Assembly (NCBI GenBank): GCA_028711875.1 | Contig: JAQTRJ010000009.1 | Span: forward strand, 1-17,397 | Length of the DNA: 17,397 nucleotides | Direction: 5' to 3' | From: a bacterium | Lineage (GTDB): Bacteria > Electryoneota > RPQS01 | Part shown: positions 1 to 7,234 of the stretch, one piece after another | How positions within the stretch are numbered: the stretch's first letter is position 1 | Layout: each line of letters begins with the position of its first letter | Translations under genes and position numbers: made by a program | Notes under the pieces: generated by a model | What the model saw: the letters and a program-made list of their open reading frames with translations, nothing else | Told to the model about the DNA's origin: nothing | The model's database searches: none

Positions 1-1
1 G

Positions 2-928
2 ATCAAAGAGCCGATCCACCTGAAGGATTTCCGGTTCTCGAGCGGCGATCTGCGCGCGGCGGGACACGAAATCGCGGCCTGGATTACACGGGTGGTGACG
101 GGCGAAGAGGGCGCATTCACCTCGCAGATCGCGTTCGTGGTCAAGACCGGCGACAGCAAAAATTTGTGGGTGATGGATTGGGACGGCTCCAATCCGCACA
201 GTCTCACGCAGGATCGCACGCTGAACATGTCGCCGACGTGGTCACCCGACGGCAGCGCGCTCTATTTCACGTCGTTCCGCGACGGCAACGCCGACATCTT
301 TCGCTACGAGCTGAGCACCGGCCAGATTCGCTCTTGTATCGCCTCGCCGCGTGTGGACAGCGCGCCGTGCGTCTCGCCGGACGGGCAATGGATCGTCTAC
401 AGCTCGTCGGCGGACGGGAATTCCGAGATTTATCGCATCCGTCCTGACGGCAGCAGCCGCACGCAGCTAACCATCAGTTGGGGCGTGGACACGTCGCCGT
501 CGTGGTCGCCGACCGGGCGTGAACTGGTATTCACCTCGGATCGCGGCGGCACGCCGCAGATCTATCGCATGGATTTCGACGGCGCGGGCGTGCAGCGACT
601 GACGTGGAACGCGAACTACAACGAAACCGCCCGTTGGTCGCCGCGCGGAGACTTAATCGCGCTCGCCAGCCGCGAGATTGGATTTCAGATTTTCACCATC
701 GGGCCGGACGGCAAGGGCGAACGGCGCGTGACCGGTGACGGCTCCAATTTCGATCCGAGCTGGTCGCCCGACGGAATGAAGCTGGTCTATACGTCGGTCC
801 ACGGCAAAGAGTCTTCGATCTGGACCTGCAACTGGGACGGCAGCCATCACCGGCAGTTGACCTTCGGCCTGAATACGTCACAGCCGCAGTGGGGTCCGGC
901 GGTGGCCGTCACCGAATCAACGAACTGA
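2..928 (+). CDS. tolB: TolB, Tol-Pal system beta-propeller protein (5' end missing)
   Basis: Periplasmic component of the Tol-Pal complex, which keeps the outer membrane attached and drives its constriction at division; TolB normally contacts Pal and TolA. The reading frame is open from the left edge, so the signal peptide and much of the N-terminal domain lie outside the window. What remains is the end of the N-terminal domain (a helix ending AAWITRVVTGEEGAF, the usual TolB junction) followed by six Tol/PD40 propeller repeats, each with a (W/V)SPDG-like turn and an 'IYR'-type strand (for example TWSPDG, CVSPDG, SWSPTG, RWSPRG, SWSPDG, and QWGP closing the ring). A GTG at 92 is internal, not the start. 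The stop at 926-928 abuts the next gene. pal and cpoB follow after one intervening gene, which supports the assignment. Confidence 0.93.
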   Translation: MKEPIHLKDFRFSSGDLRAAGHEIAAWITRVVTGEEGAFTSQIAFVVKTGDSKNLWVMDWDGSNPHSLTQDRTLNMSPTWSPDGSALYFTSFRDGNADIFRYELSTGQIRSCIASPRVDSAPCVSPDGQWIVYSSSADGNSEIYRIRPDGSSRTQLTISWGVDTSPSWSPTGRELVFTSDRGGTPQIYRMDFDGAGVQRLTWNANYNETARWSPRGDLIALASREIGFQIFTIGPDGKGERRVTGDGSNFDPSWSPDGMKLVYTSVHGKESSIWTCNWDGSHHRQLTFGLNTSQPQWGPAVAVTESTN

Positions 929-931
929 GTG

Positions 932-1654
932 ATGGGAACAGCGGACATGCCGAACCGCCGAGTTGTGGTCGTCACCCCGGCCTTTCACCGTCCCGACTCG
1001 CTGGCGCGGGCGGTGGACTCGGTACGACGGCAGACCTTTCGCGATTTCGAGCATGTGATTGTGAAGGACGGCTGCCCGCGGAAACCGGAATGTGAACTAT
1101 GCCGCGCGATTCTGTCGGCGGGGGAAAAATATCGGACGGAGGATGAGCGGGTGCGGTTCGTCGCGCTGCCGGAGAACAAGGGGGGATTCGGGTACTACGC
1201 GCGCAACTGGGCGATCGAGCATTCCGACGCTCCGTTCATCGCCTATCTCGACGACGACAACTGGTGGGAGCCGGAACATCTTGAAACGCTGGTCGCCGCG
1301 CTTGAACCGTCGGACGCGATGTTCGCGTTCAGCGGCAGCATCGTCCACGATCAAAAAGGACGCGCGATTCATCGTCGAATTTCCCAGCGTCCCTACCACA
1401 CCGGCATTGATACCAACGAGCTTCTGCACCGCCGCGATCTGATCGAGCGTTTCGGGCCGTGGAAGCCGCCCGGGGAAATTTTCGATCACGATTGGGAACT
1501 CGTGTCCCGCTGGCTGAAAAACGGGGCGACTTACGTGACCACCGGCCGCGCCACGTCGAACTATCAGCTTCGTCCCGAATATCCGCCCTGGCGGTTCTGG
1601 TATTCCTACTGGAAACACCGCGTGAAGGAAGCGCTGTTGCGGCCGTCCCACTGA
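932..1654 (+). CDS. Family 2 glycosyltransferase inserted in the tol-pal cluster
   Basis: Predicted GT-A fold glycosyltransferase that moves a sugar from a nucleotide-sugar donor to an unknown acceptor in the cytoplasm. The N-terminal strand VVVVTPAFHRPDSLARAVDS and the following 'VKDG' are the nucleotide-binding part of GT2. YLDDDNWW carries the metal-binding DXD-type motif (Asp107-109), and HDWELVSRWL near residue 185 resembles the catalytic ED/DW region. There is no membrane segment, and 240 aa is about one GT-A domain. Three cysteines (GCPRKPECELC, about residues 49-59) sit in an insert after the second strand. The start is uncertain: GTG 929, ATG 932 and ATG 947 are in frame, none with a strong ribosome site. 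It begins directly after the tolB stop, so it is almost certainly co-transcribed with tolB. The substrate cannot be told from sequence. Confidence 0.85.
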   Translation: MGTADMPNRRVVVVTPAFHRPDSLARAVDSVRRQTFRDFEHVIVKDGCPRKPECELCRAILSAGEKYRTEDERVRFVALPENKGGFGYYARNWAIEHSDAPFIAYLDDDNWWEPEHLETLVAALEPSDAMFAFSGSIVHDQKGRAIHRRISQRPYHTGIDTNELLHRRDLIERFGPWKPPGEIFDHDWELVSRWLKNGATYVTTGRATSNYQLRPEYPPWRFWYSYWKHRVKEALLRPSH

Positions 1655-1667
1655 CTGAATACGTTGC

Positions 1668-1703
1668 CGAGGAATGTCCTCGAAACGATCTTGTGACTAT
1701 AAC
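1668..1703 (+). promoter_or_regulatory. Small hairpin and possible -10 box upstream of pal
   Basis: In the 76-base gap before pal there is a perfect 6-bp inverted repeat, CGAGGA-atg-TCCTCG (1668-1682), and downstream a good -10-like hexamer TATAAC (1698-1703). No convincing -35 hexamer lies 16-18 bases upstream. This may be an internal promoter or a processing hairpin giving pal-cpoB separate expression, but it could be chance. Confidence 0.25.
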
Positions 1704-1730
1704 CCATTCCATATCCCTCATGGAGAGAAC

Positions 1731-2267
1731 ATGAAAAAGCATTTCGTCACTCGTTTTCTGCCGGTTTTAGCGCTGGCGATGCTGGCCGGTGCGTTTGCGA
1801 TGACCGGCTGCAAGAAGAAGATGCCCAAGGAAGAACCGCCTCCTCCGCCGCAAGTCGAAGAGGTGGCCCCCGTCGTCGAACCCGACACCACCGGGCAAGC
1901 TGAGCGCGAACTTCAGGCTTCGATGGACGCCGATCGCGCGCGCATTCAGGCCGTGTACTTTGACTACGACAAGAGCGTGATTCGTGCCGATCAGCGCGAC
2001 AAAGTGACAACCAACTCGGATATTTTCCGCCGCTGGACGAAGTGGGCGATTGCGGTGGAAGGTCACTGCGACGAGCGCGGTACGACCGAGTACAATCTGG
2101 CGCTCGGCGAACGGCGCGCGACGGCCGCCAAGCAGGCGTTGGTTGCAGCCGGCGTGGACGCCGCCCGCATCTCCACGGTCAGCTACGGCGAAGAGCGGCC
2201 GGTGGATCCGGGTCACAACGAGGATGCGTGGTCGCACAATCGCCGAGCGGAATTCCGCGTTCAGTAA
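1731..2267 (+). CDS. pal: Pal, peptidoglycan-associated outer-membrane lipoprotein
   Basis: OmpA-like lipoprotein that anchors the outer membrane to peptidoglycan and works with TolB. ATG 1731 is chosen because GGAGAG lies just upstream (1722-1727) and a signal peptide follows at once: a basic MKKHF start, a hydrophobic stretch and an AMTGC lipobox (Cys27). A charged, proline-rich linker (KKK, then PPPPP at 36-40) leads to the OmpA C-terminal domain at about residues 72-178. Diagnostic Pal features are VYFDYDKSVIRADQ and EGHCDERGTTEYNLALGERRA. Asp114 and Arg129 match the conserved OmpA-family pair that holds the diaminopimelate of peptidoglycan. 178 aa is a normal length for Pal. cpoB follows 25 bases downstream, presumably in the same transcript. 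Confidence 0.95.
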   Translation: MKKHFVTRFLPVLALAMLAGAFAMTGCKKKMPKEEPPPPPQVEEVAPVVEPDTTGQAERELQASMDADRARIQAVYFDYDKSVIRADQRDKVTTNSDIFRRWTKWAIAVEGHCDERGTTEYNLALGERRATAAKQALVAAGVDAARISTVSYGEERPVDPGHNEDAWSHNRRAEFRVQ

Positions 2268-2292
2268 ACTCTTTTCTCTGCGGAGGTAGGTC

Positions 2293-3060
2293 ATGATCGA
2301 GCGGCCGCTCGAAGCGGCAGCGCGGACGCTCCGTGTCGGCTTTGTCCGTGCGGCAGCGCTCGGCGCGCTTCTGCTCGCTGTGGGATGCGCGTCCCGCCAG
2401 CAGATGTTCGTCGTTCAGGAGGATACCCGTCACATTCGCGCGACCGTGGACAGCCTGAAGTCTCAGCAGACTGCTTCTCAGCAGGCCGTTGCTGCACTCG
2501 ACGAGCAGGTGCGGGCGATGCGCGCCACGTCGGAATACGGTTCGTCTGCGCTGGAAGAAAAGGTGGAGGCGCTGGCGGCGCGATTGGAAGAGATCATCGC
2601 CCGGATGGATCGTTCGCTGTCGCCGCTCGAAGAATTCCTGCGCCGGCAGGCGGTGACGGACACGACCGTAGCCGCCAGCTTCGGCTCGGACTACTATGAT
2701 GCGGCGATCCGCGATCTCGGGCTGGGCAACTACGATCTGGCGGAAATCGGATTTTTACAATTTCTCGAAGCCTACCCCGAGAGCGATCTGGCCGACGATG
2801 CGCGCTACGGTCTGGCCGAAACGTACTACGCGCGTAAACAGTACGACCAGGCGTCCGACGAATTCCGGCGGGTGATTTCCATGAGTCCCACCGGCAGCCG
2901 CACACCCGCCGCCATGCTGAAGTTGGGTCTCTGTCATGGCGCTCTGCAGGACAACCGCGAGGCGCGCAAGGTGTGGGAAGATTTGATCAAGACATTTCCC
3001 TATTCCGACGAAGCCAAAGTGGCCCGTCAGCGAGTGGAGGAACTCAGCGGCGGACGCTGA
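2293..3060 (+). CDS. cpoB: CpoB/YbgF, Tol-Pal system TPR protein (lipoprotein form)
   Basis: Last gene of the Tol-Pal cluster. The family coordinates outer-membrane constriction with peptidoglycan synthesis at division. GGAGG at 2282-2286 sets ATG 2293. The N-terminus has a hydrophobic segment ending LLLAVGC, a good lipobox (Cys32), so this version is predicted to be lipid-anchored, whereas E. coli CpoB is a soluble periplasmic protein. Residues about 38-118 form a coiled coil (trimerisation in the family). Residues 134-252 hold three TPR-type repeats (YYDAAIRDLGLGNYDLAEI, ARYGLAETYYARKQYDQAS, AAMLKLGLCHGALQDNREA), the classic YbgF C-terminal layout. The 255-aa length is usual. It ends 25 bases before a terminator hairpin. 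Confidence 0.93.
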   Translation: MIERPLEAAARTLRVGFVRAAALGALLLAVGCASRQQMFVVQEDTRHIRATVDSLKSQQTASQQAVAALDEQVRAMRATSEYGSSALEEKVEALAARLEEIIARMDRSLSPLEEFLRRQAVTDTTVAASFGSDYYDAAIRDLGLGNYDLAEIGFLQFLEAYPESDLADDARYGLAETYYARKQYDQASDEFRRVISMSPTGSRTPAAMLKLGLCHGALQDNREARKVWEDLIKTFPYSDEAKVARQRVEELSGGR

Positions 3061-3085
3061 GGGTGAACGAATCACTGTGACATGG

Positions 3086-3113
3086 AAAGGGCGGCTCGCA
3101 CGAGCCGCCCTTT
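3086..3113. terminator. Bidirectional terminator between convergent cpoB and DUF502 genes
   Basis: Perfect 13-base inverted repeat (3086-3098 with 3101-3113; core GGGCGGCTCG/CGAGCCGCCC) flanked by A and T triplets, so it reads as a GC-rich stem with a short T run on either strand. The innermost pairs must open to form a loop of four or more bases. It lies exactly between two converging genes, where a shared terminator is expected. The T run is only three bases, so efficiency is uncertain. Confidence 0.75.
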
Positions 3114-3123
3114 GTGTGGATGA

Positions 3124-3825
3124 TTACCCCCGTGCCGGTGGAGACTCCGCGAGAGTCTGAATTCTCTCGGGCGTCAGCGTGCCGACCGAGATGATGACTT
3201 TCATCGCCTCGTCCACGGTCAGCGAGAGCGGCACGAAATCACCGTTCTTGCATAAGAGAAGGAATCCGGTCGTCACATTGGGGGTGGTCGGCACGAAAAC
3301 CACGGTGTGCGCCTGCTCCGTGTCTTCGGGAATTTTCCACACGTAGTCGGACGTAACGAATCCCAGCGACCACGCCGTTTCCGTGGGAAAGCGTACCGCC
3401 ACCACCCGCTGAAATCCCGTCTTGTCGCCGAACAAAACGTCCGCCACCTTGCGAATTCCGCCGTAGACCTCGCGCACGAACGGAATGCGGCGCAGCAGCG
3501 CGTCGAAAGCGTCCATCAAGCGGCGTCCCATGACGCGGTTGACCGCGAATCCCACCACCGCGATCAGCGTCACCGTGAGCAGAAACGCGACCACGTCGGC
3601 GGCGCTCGTCATCAGCGGGGCATAGCGGCTGTGTCCCCCCAGCGACGATGCCAGCGCCCGCATCAGCGGCGAGAGCAGTCCGCCGAGCAGCCGCACCGCC
3701 AACAGCACCAGATAGACGGTCAGCCAGACCGGCGCCAGAATCACGAGGCCGGTCATGAAATGTCGGCGAAAGCGTGCCGCCTTCGACGGCTTCCGGGGCG
3801 CGGTTGTCAATGGCTTCGGAGTCAT
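3124..3825 (-). CDS. DUF502 family integral membrane protein
   Basis: Member of the DUF502 family of inner-membrane proteins, which has distant plant relatives (COV/LCV proteins) and no established bacterial function. ATG 3825 is preferred over the in-frame GTG at 3831 because the ribosome site GGAGG (complement of 3831-3835) overlaps that GTG. The product is 233 aa: a basic N-terminus (KPSKAARFRRHF), a first membrane segment at about 24-47 (GLVILAPVWLTVYLVLLAV, the usual family opening), a second at about 76-96 (VVAFLLTVTLIAVVGF), then family-typical 'RRIPFVREVYGGIRKVADVLFG', 'GFVT' and 'VFVPTTPNVTTGFLLL' segments. A strong terminator stands immediately upstream of its ribosome site, so expression depends on readthrough from ftsB or on a promoter I could not identify. 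Confidence 0.88.
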   Translation of the reverse strand: MTPKPLTTAPRKPSKAARFRRHFMTGLVILAPVWLTVYLVLLAVRLLGGLLSPLMRALASSLGGHSRYAPLMTSAADVVAFLLTVTLIAVVGFAVNRVMGRRLMDAFDALLRRIPFVREVYGGIRKVADVLFGDKTGFQRVVAVRFPTETAWSLGFVTSDYVWKIPEDTEQAHTVVFVPTTPNVTTGFLLLCKNGDFVPLSLTVDEAMKVIISVGTLTPERIQTLAESPPARG

Positions 3826-3843
3826 CGTCACCTCCTGCTTGAG

Positions 3844-3875
3844 AAAAAGACCCGACTTGCACCCAAGCCGGGTCT
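3844..3875 (-). terminator. Strong intrinsic terminator after the ftsB-like gene
   Basis: On the minus strand AGACCCG-G-CTTG, loop GGTG, CAAG-T-CGGGTCT forms a 12-bp stem with one internal G-U pair, followed directly by TTTTT (3844-3848). The T tract runs to within nine bases of the ribosome site of the downstream DUF502 gene, so it divides ftsB from DUF502 and could act as an attenuator. Confidence 0.85.
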
Positions 3876-3898
3876 ATCTATTCCATTCCCCAAAGCGG

Positions 3899-4216
3899 CT
3901 ACGGCTTCTTTTCCGGTTCGATCCGAATCTTGTAAATCGTTTCGCCGGGGCCGACAAAACCGCGCGCCCGCGCCGCCCGCTCGAAGGCGAGTTCATCGCC
4001 CGCCCGCAGCGACGTCAGGTAGTTCTGCAGAGCGAGTTTGCGCTGCTCGAGCAGCTGAATCTCGTCCTGCTGCGCGTGCCGTTCGCTCCGCAGCTCGCGC
4101 GCGTCCCACAGTCCGGCCTTGCCGAACGTGAACCATCCGCTGAACGCCAGAAAACAGACGGCGACGATAGACAGCGGACGAAACAGCCAGAATCGCTTGA
4201 ACGATGTCTTTCCCAT
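3899..4216 (-). CDS. FtsB/DivIC-like septum formation initiator protein
   Basis: Small bitopic division protein of the FtsB/DivIC family, which bridges FtsL and FtsQ in the divisome at the inner membrane. At 105 aa it has the standard build: a basic cytoplasmic start (MGKTSFKRFW), one membrane segment at about 13-31 (LSIVAVCFLAFSGWFTF), a coiled coil at about 36-70 (ELRSERHAQQDEIQLLEQRK), and a C-terminal globular end with GFVGPGETIYKI, the family's typical 'a.xG.V.PGE.iy' motif. ATG 4216 has GGGAG upstream at a slightly long spacing. It follows enolase by 16 bases; eno next to an ftsB-type gene is a recurring arrangement in bacteria. A terminator follows. The symbol is withheld because FtsB and DivIC cannot be separated at this length. 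Confidence 0.85.
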   Translation of the reverse strand: MGKTSFKRFWLFRPLSIVAVCFLAFSGWFTFGKAGLWDARELRSERHAQQDEIQLLEQRKLALQNYLTSLRAGDELAFERAARARGFVGPGETIYKIRIEPEKKP

Positions 4217-4232
4217 GGTGCGGCTCCCGAAA

Positions 4233-5594
<1,362 letters not shown>

Positions 5595-5882
5595 TTAACC
5601 CTGCTCGGTCTCGTCCGTTTCGGTTCCGCCCTCGCGCCGCAGCAACGATTCGTAGATTTCCATTGCGCGGTCGTAGAACTCTTCGGGCACCTGAATCCGC
5701 CACGGTTCACCAAGCCGCTGCGTCCCGGCAATCATGCCCAGTCCGCCCGCTTCCAAATCCGACTTGACCAGATTGGGAATCCCCTCGTTGTCGAGGACTT
5801 CCGTGACCATCCCCACGTACACACCGCCTTCGAGAGGAGGCAGTGCCTTCCAGTTCACCCGGTCGCGCTTTTCTTCGCTCAT
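5595..5882 (-). CDS. Small DUF2007-like putative signal-transducing protein
   Basis: A 95-aa protein. ATG 5882 is chosen over an upstream extension because a strong GGAGG ribosome site precedes it (AAGGAGGCGACGC-ATG) and its ATGA overlaps the stop of the exoribonuclease gene, which implies translational coupling. The core, GGVYVGMVTEVLDNEGIPNLVKSD..., then WRIQVPEEFYDRAMEIYESL, fits the DUF2007 pattern: an alpha/beta fold in which a small effector-like domain reads 'eaeii..lL...GIp...' and ends '(I/V)xVPxExxxrAxxi'. There is no signal peptide or membrane segment, and the C-terminus is acidic. Function is unknown; coupling to a ribonuclease gene suggests a related cytoplasmic role, but this is inference. 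Confidence 0.72.
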   Translation of the reverse strand: MSEEKRDRVNWKALPPLEGGVYVGMVTEVLDNEGIPNLVKSDLEAGGLGMIAGTQRLGEPWRIQVPEEFYDRAMEIYESLLRREGGTETDETEQG

Positions 5883-6880
5883 GCGTCGCCTCCTTCCTCG
5901 TTCGGCCGCTCGATGGGTTTGAAATAGAAATACCGTTCCATCAGGTTCACCCACTTCGACAGGTCTTGCCCTTCCTGAGTTTCGGCGCGCACGCGCTCGA
6001 AGGCGTCGCACTTGCTGTCGAGTTCGTCGAGATAGTGCAGCACCAGCGCTTCGAGGGTCATCGGCTTAACCGGCGAACCCATCTCGCCGTTGCCTTGATG
6101 GGAAAGAATCAAATGGAGAACCTGCCGCCGCGTTTCCTCCGGGAAATCGGGCAGCGAAGCGATCGTCTTCTCGACCAGCATCGTCCCCTGCACGATATGT
6201 CCGAGGAGACGGCCCTCGATGGTGTAGTCGAAACCCACGTCCGCCGACAATTCGATAGCCTTGCCGACGTCGTGCAAGAGCGCGCCGGTCACCAGCAGAT
6301 CGCGGTTGAGATTCGGATAATGCTCGGCCATTGCGTCGGCCAGCCGCGCCAGCGACAGCGTGTGTTCGGCTAGTCCCCCCAGCGTCGCGTGGTGCCACAT
6401 CTTCCCGCCCGGTGTCTCCAAGAACACCCGTCGAAACTCCTCGGCAAACACCGCTTCGAGCAGAGCTTTCAGATGTGGATTCGTGATCGAGCCGATGACT
6501 TCGAGCAATTGCTGTTCCGCCTCGGCGGCAGAGAGCGGCGAATGCGGAAGAAACTGCCGACGGTCGGCGGCTTCCTCTTCGGTGGCCAGACGGATCCGCG
6601 TAACGATAAGCTGCGGCAGGTCGCGAAAACTGTCGGCGGTTCCCTCGACCTTGACCACGTCGCCCACCGCCGCCTCTTTCACGATCTCCGCGAAACCGTC
6701 CCACATTTTCGCTTCGAGGTGGCCGGTACTGTCCTGCAGCCGCATTTCCAGATACGGCTCGCCGTTCTTCTTGGGCTTGGTCTCGAACTTCGTAAGCAAA
6801 TAAAAACCGGTCACTTTATCACCGGCGGGAAGTGCGCGAACCTCGGCAATCGGCGGAGAAGTCTGGGGGGTGACGGTCAT
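5879..6880 (-). CDS. YhaM-like 3'-5' exoribonuclease (OB-fold plus HD domain)
   Basis: Predicted metal-dependent cytoplasmic exoribonuclease related to Bacillus YhaM. With ATG 6880 it has 333 aa, near the family norm. Domains: an OB-fold nucleic-acid-binding domain at about residues 15-100 (ALPAGDKVTGFYLLTKFETK, LQDSTGHLEAKMWDG, VVKVEGTADSFRDLPQLIV), a short helical link, and an HD domain at about 155-310. Metal-site residues are HH (163-164), His173 (AEHTLSL), His203-Asp204 (ALLHDVGK), His228, His261 (LSHQG) and Asp285 (HYLDELDSK). A TTG at 6895 would add five residues but falls inside a promoter-like -10 box. A GAGG lies only two bases before the ATG, so initiation may be leaderless or weak. 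It overlaps the DUF2007-like gene by ATGA. Confidence 0.88.
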   Translation of the reverse strand: MTVTPQTSPPIAEVRALPAGDKVTGFYLLTKFETKPKKNGEPYLEMRLQDSTGHLEAKMWDGFAEIVKEAAVGDVVKVEGTADSFRDLPQLIVTRIRLATEEEAADRRQFLPHSPLSAAEAEQQLLEVIGSITNPHLKALLEAVFAEEFRRVFLETPGGKMWHHATLGGLAEHTLSLARLADAMAEHYPNLNRDLLVTGALLHDVGKAIELSADVGFDYTIEGRLLGHIVQGTMLVEKTIASLPDFPEETRRQVLHLILSHQGNGEMGSPVKPMTLEALVLHYLDELDSKCDAFERVRAETQEGQDLSKWVNLMERYFYFKPIERPNEEGGDA

Positions 6881-6886
6881 ATCCTC

Positions 6887-6915
6887 AATATGCAAGGATT
6901 TAGGGAAAGGGTCAA
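6887..6915 (-). promoter_or_regulatory. Possible promoter for the YhaM-like gene, implying a leaderless transcript
   Basis: On the minus strand TTGACC (6910-6915; five of six consensus bases) is followed after 17 bases by CATATT (6887-6892; four of six). The expected transcription start, about seven bases on, falls at or next to the ATG at 6880, leaving essentially no 5' leader. Confidence 0.4.
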
Positions 6916-6942
6916 GGGGGGAGGCAGAATTCTATCGCCGTT

Positions 6943-7129
6943 ACCGGTCTCCAGACCGGCAATGGCGCAAGACGGCTTTGCGGGTCGGCTGTGATCCTTC
7001 GCTTCGTTTAGGAGACCGACATCGCAGAAATCCTCCATAAGAAATCCTCTCCGGGAAATCCTCCCGATAAGGCATTTTCTGGGACGGGCCTCCGGCCTGT
7101 CAAAGGGAGTCGAGGCAGAGCCTCGACCC
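6943..7129. repeat. Cluster of GC-rich inverted repeats in the intergenic spacer
   Basis: The spacer from 6896 to 7234 contains no convincing gene but several hairpins: CCGGTCT-cc-AGACCGG (6944-6959); GACGGGCC-tcc-GGCCTGTC (7083-7101, one G-U pair); and GTCGAGGC-aga-GCCTCGAC (7109-7127). Two more lie further right and are listed separately. They are unrelated in sequence to each other and unlike terminators, since none has a T tract. They resemble dispersed palindromic intergenic repeats of the REP/BIME kind, a class identification I cannot confirm without the rest of the genome. Confidence 0.6.
7027..7063. repeat. Three direct repeats of GAAATCCTC with a 14-base period
   Basis: GAAATCCTC starts at 7027, 7041 and 7055, exactly 14 bases apart, with diverged five-base spacers. 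On the minus strand each copy reads GAGGATTTC. It lies between the YhaM-like operon start and the terminator of the neighbouring operon. It could be a remnant tandem repeat or a protein-binding array; nothing in it codes convincingly. Confidence 0.6.
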
Positions 7130-7161
7130 AGGGATTGAGTAACAAATCGTCAATACATAAG

Positions 7162-7185
7162 AAAAGGGCGCACAGTTGTGCGCCC
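7162..7185 (-). terminator. Intrinsic terminator of the five-gene secretion/argF operon
   Basis: A perfect 9-base inverted repeat (GGGCGCACA at 7166-7174 with TGTGCGCCC at 7177-7185) is followed on the minus strand by TTTT (7162-7165). It lies 50 bases after the stop of the FadL-like gene, in the right orientation to end that operon. Confidence 0.78.
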
Positions 7186-7206
7186 AATTCGGAGCAAATC
7201 GTGTAG

Positions 7207-7228
7207 GGGCGACCCTGTGTGGTCGCCC
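7207..7228. repeat. Inverted repeat directly after the FadL-like gene
   Basis: GGGCGACC (7207-7214), loop CTGTGT, GGTCGCCC (7221-7228): a perfect 8-bp stem starting six bases after the stop codon at 7235. It has no T tract. It may protect the mRNA 3' end or be another copy of the dispersed palindromes filling this spacer. Confidence 0.6.
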
Positions 7229-7234
7229 GAATCG

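Noticed and set aside
1097..1651. Minus-strand 184-codon frame opposite the glycosyltransferase
   Set aside because: The sense strand encodes a coherent GT2 domain with a DXD motif; the antisense frame has no start signal or known domain.
7027..7130. Direct and inverted repeats considered as a CRISPR remnant
   Set aside because: The repeat unit is nine bases with five-base spacers, there is no long conserved repeat, and no cas gene is present.
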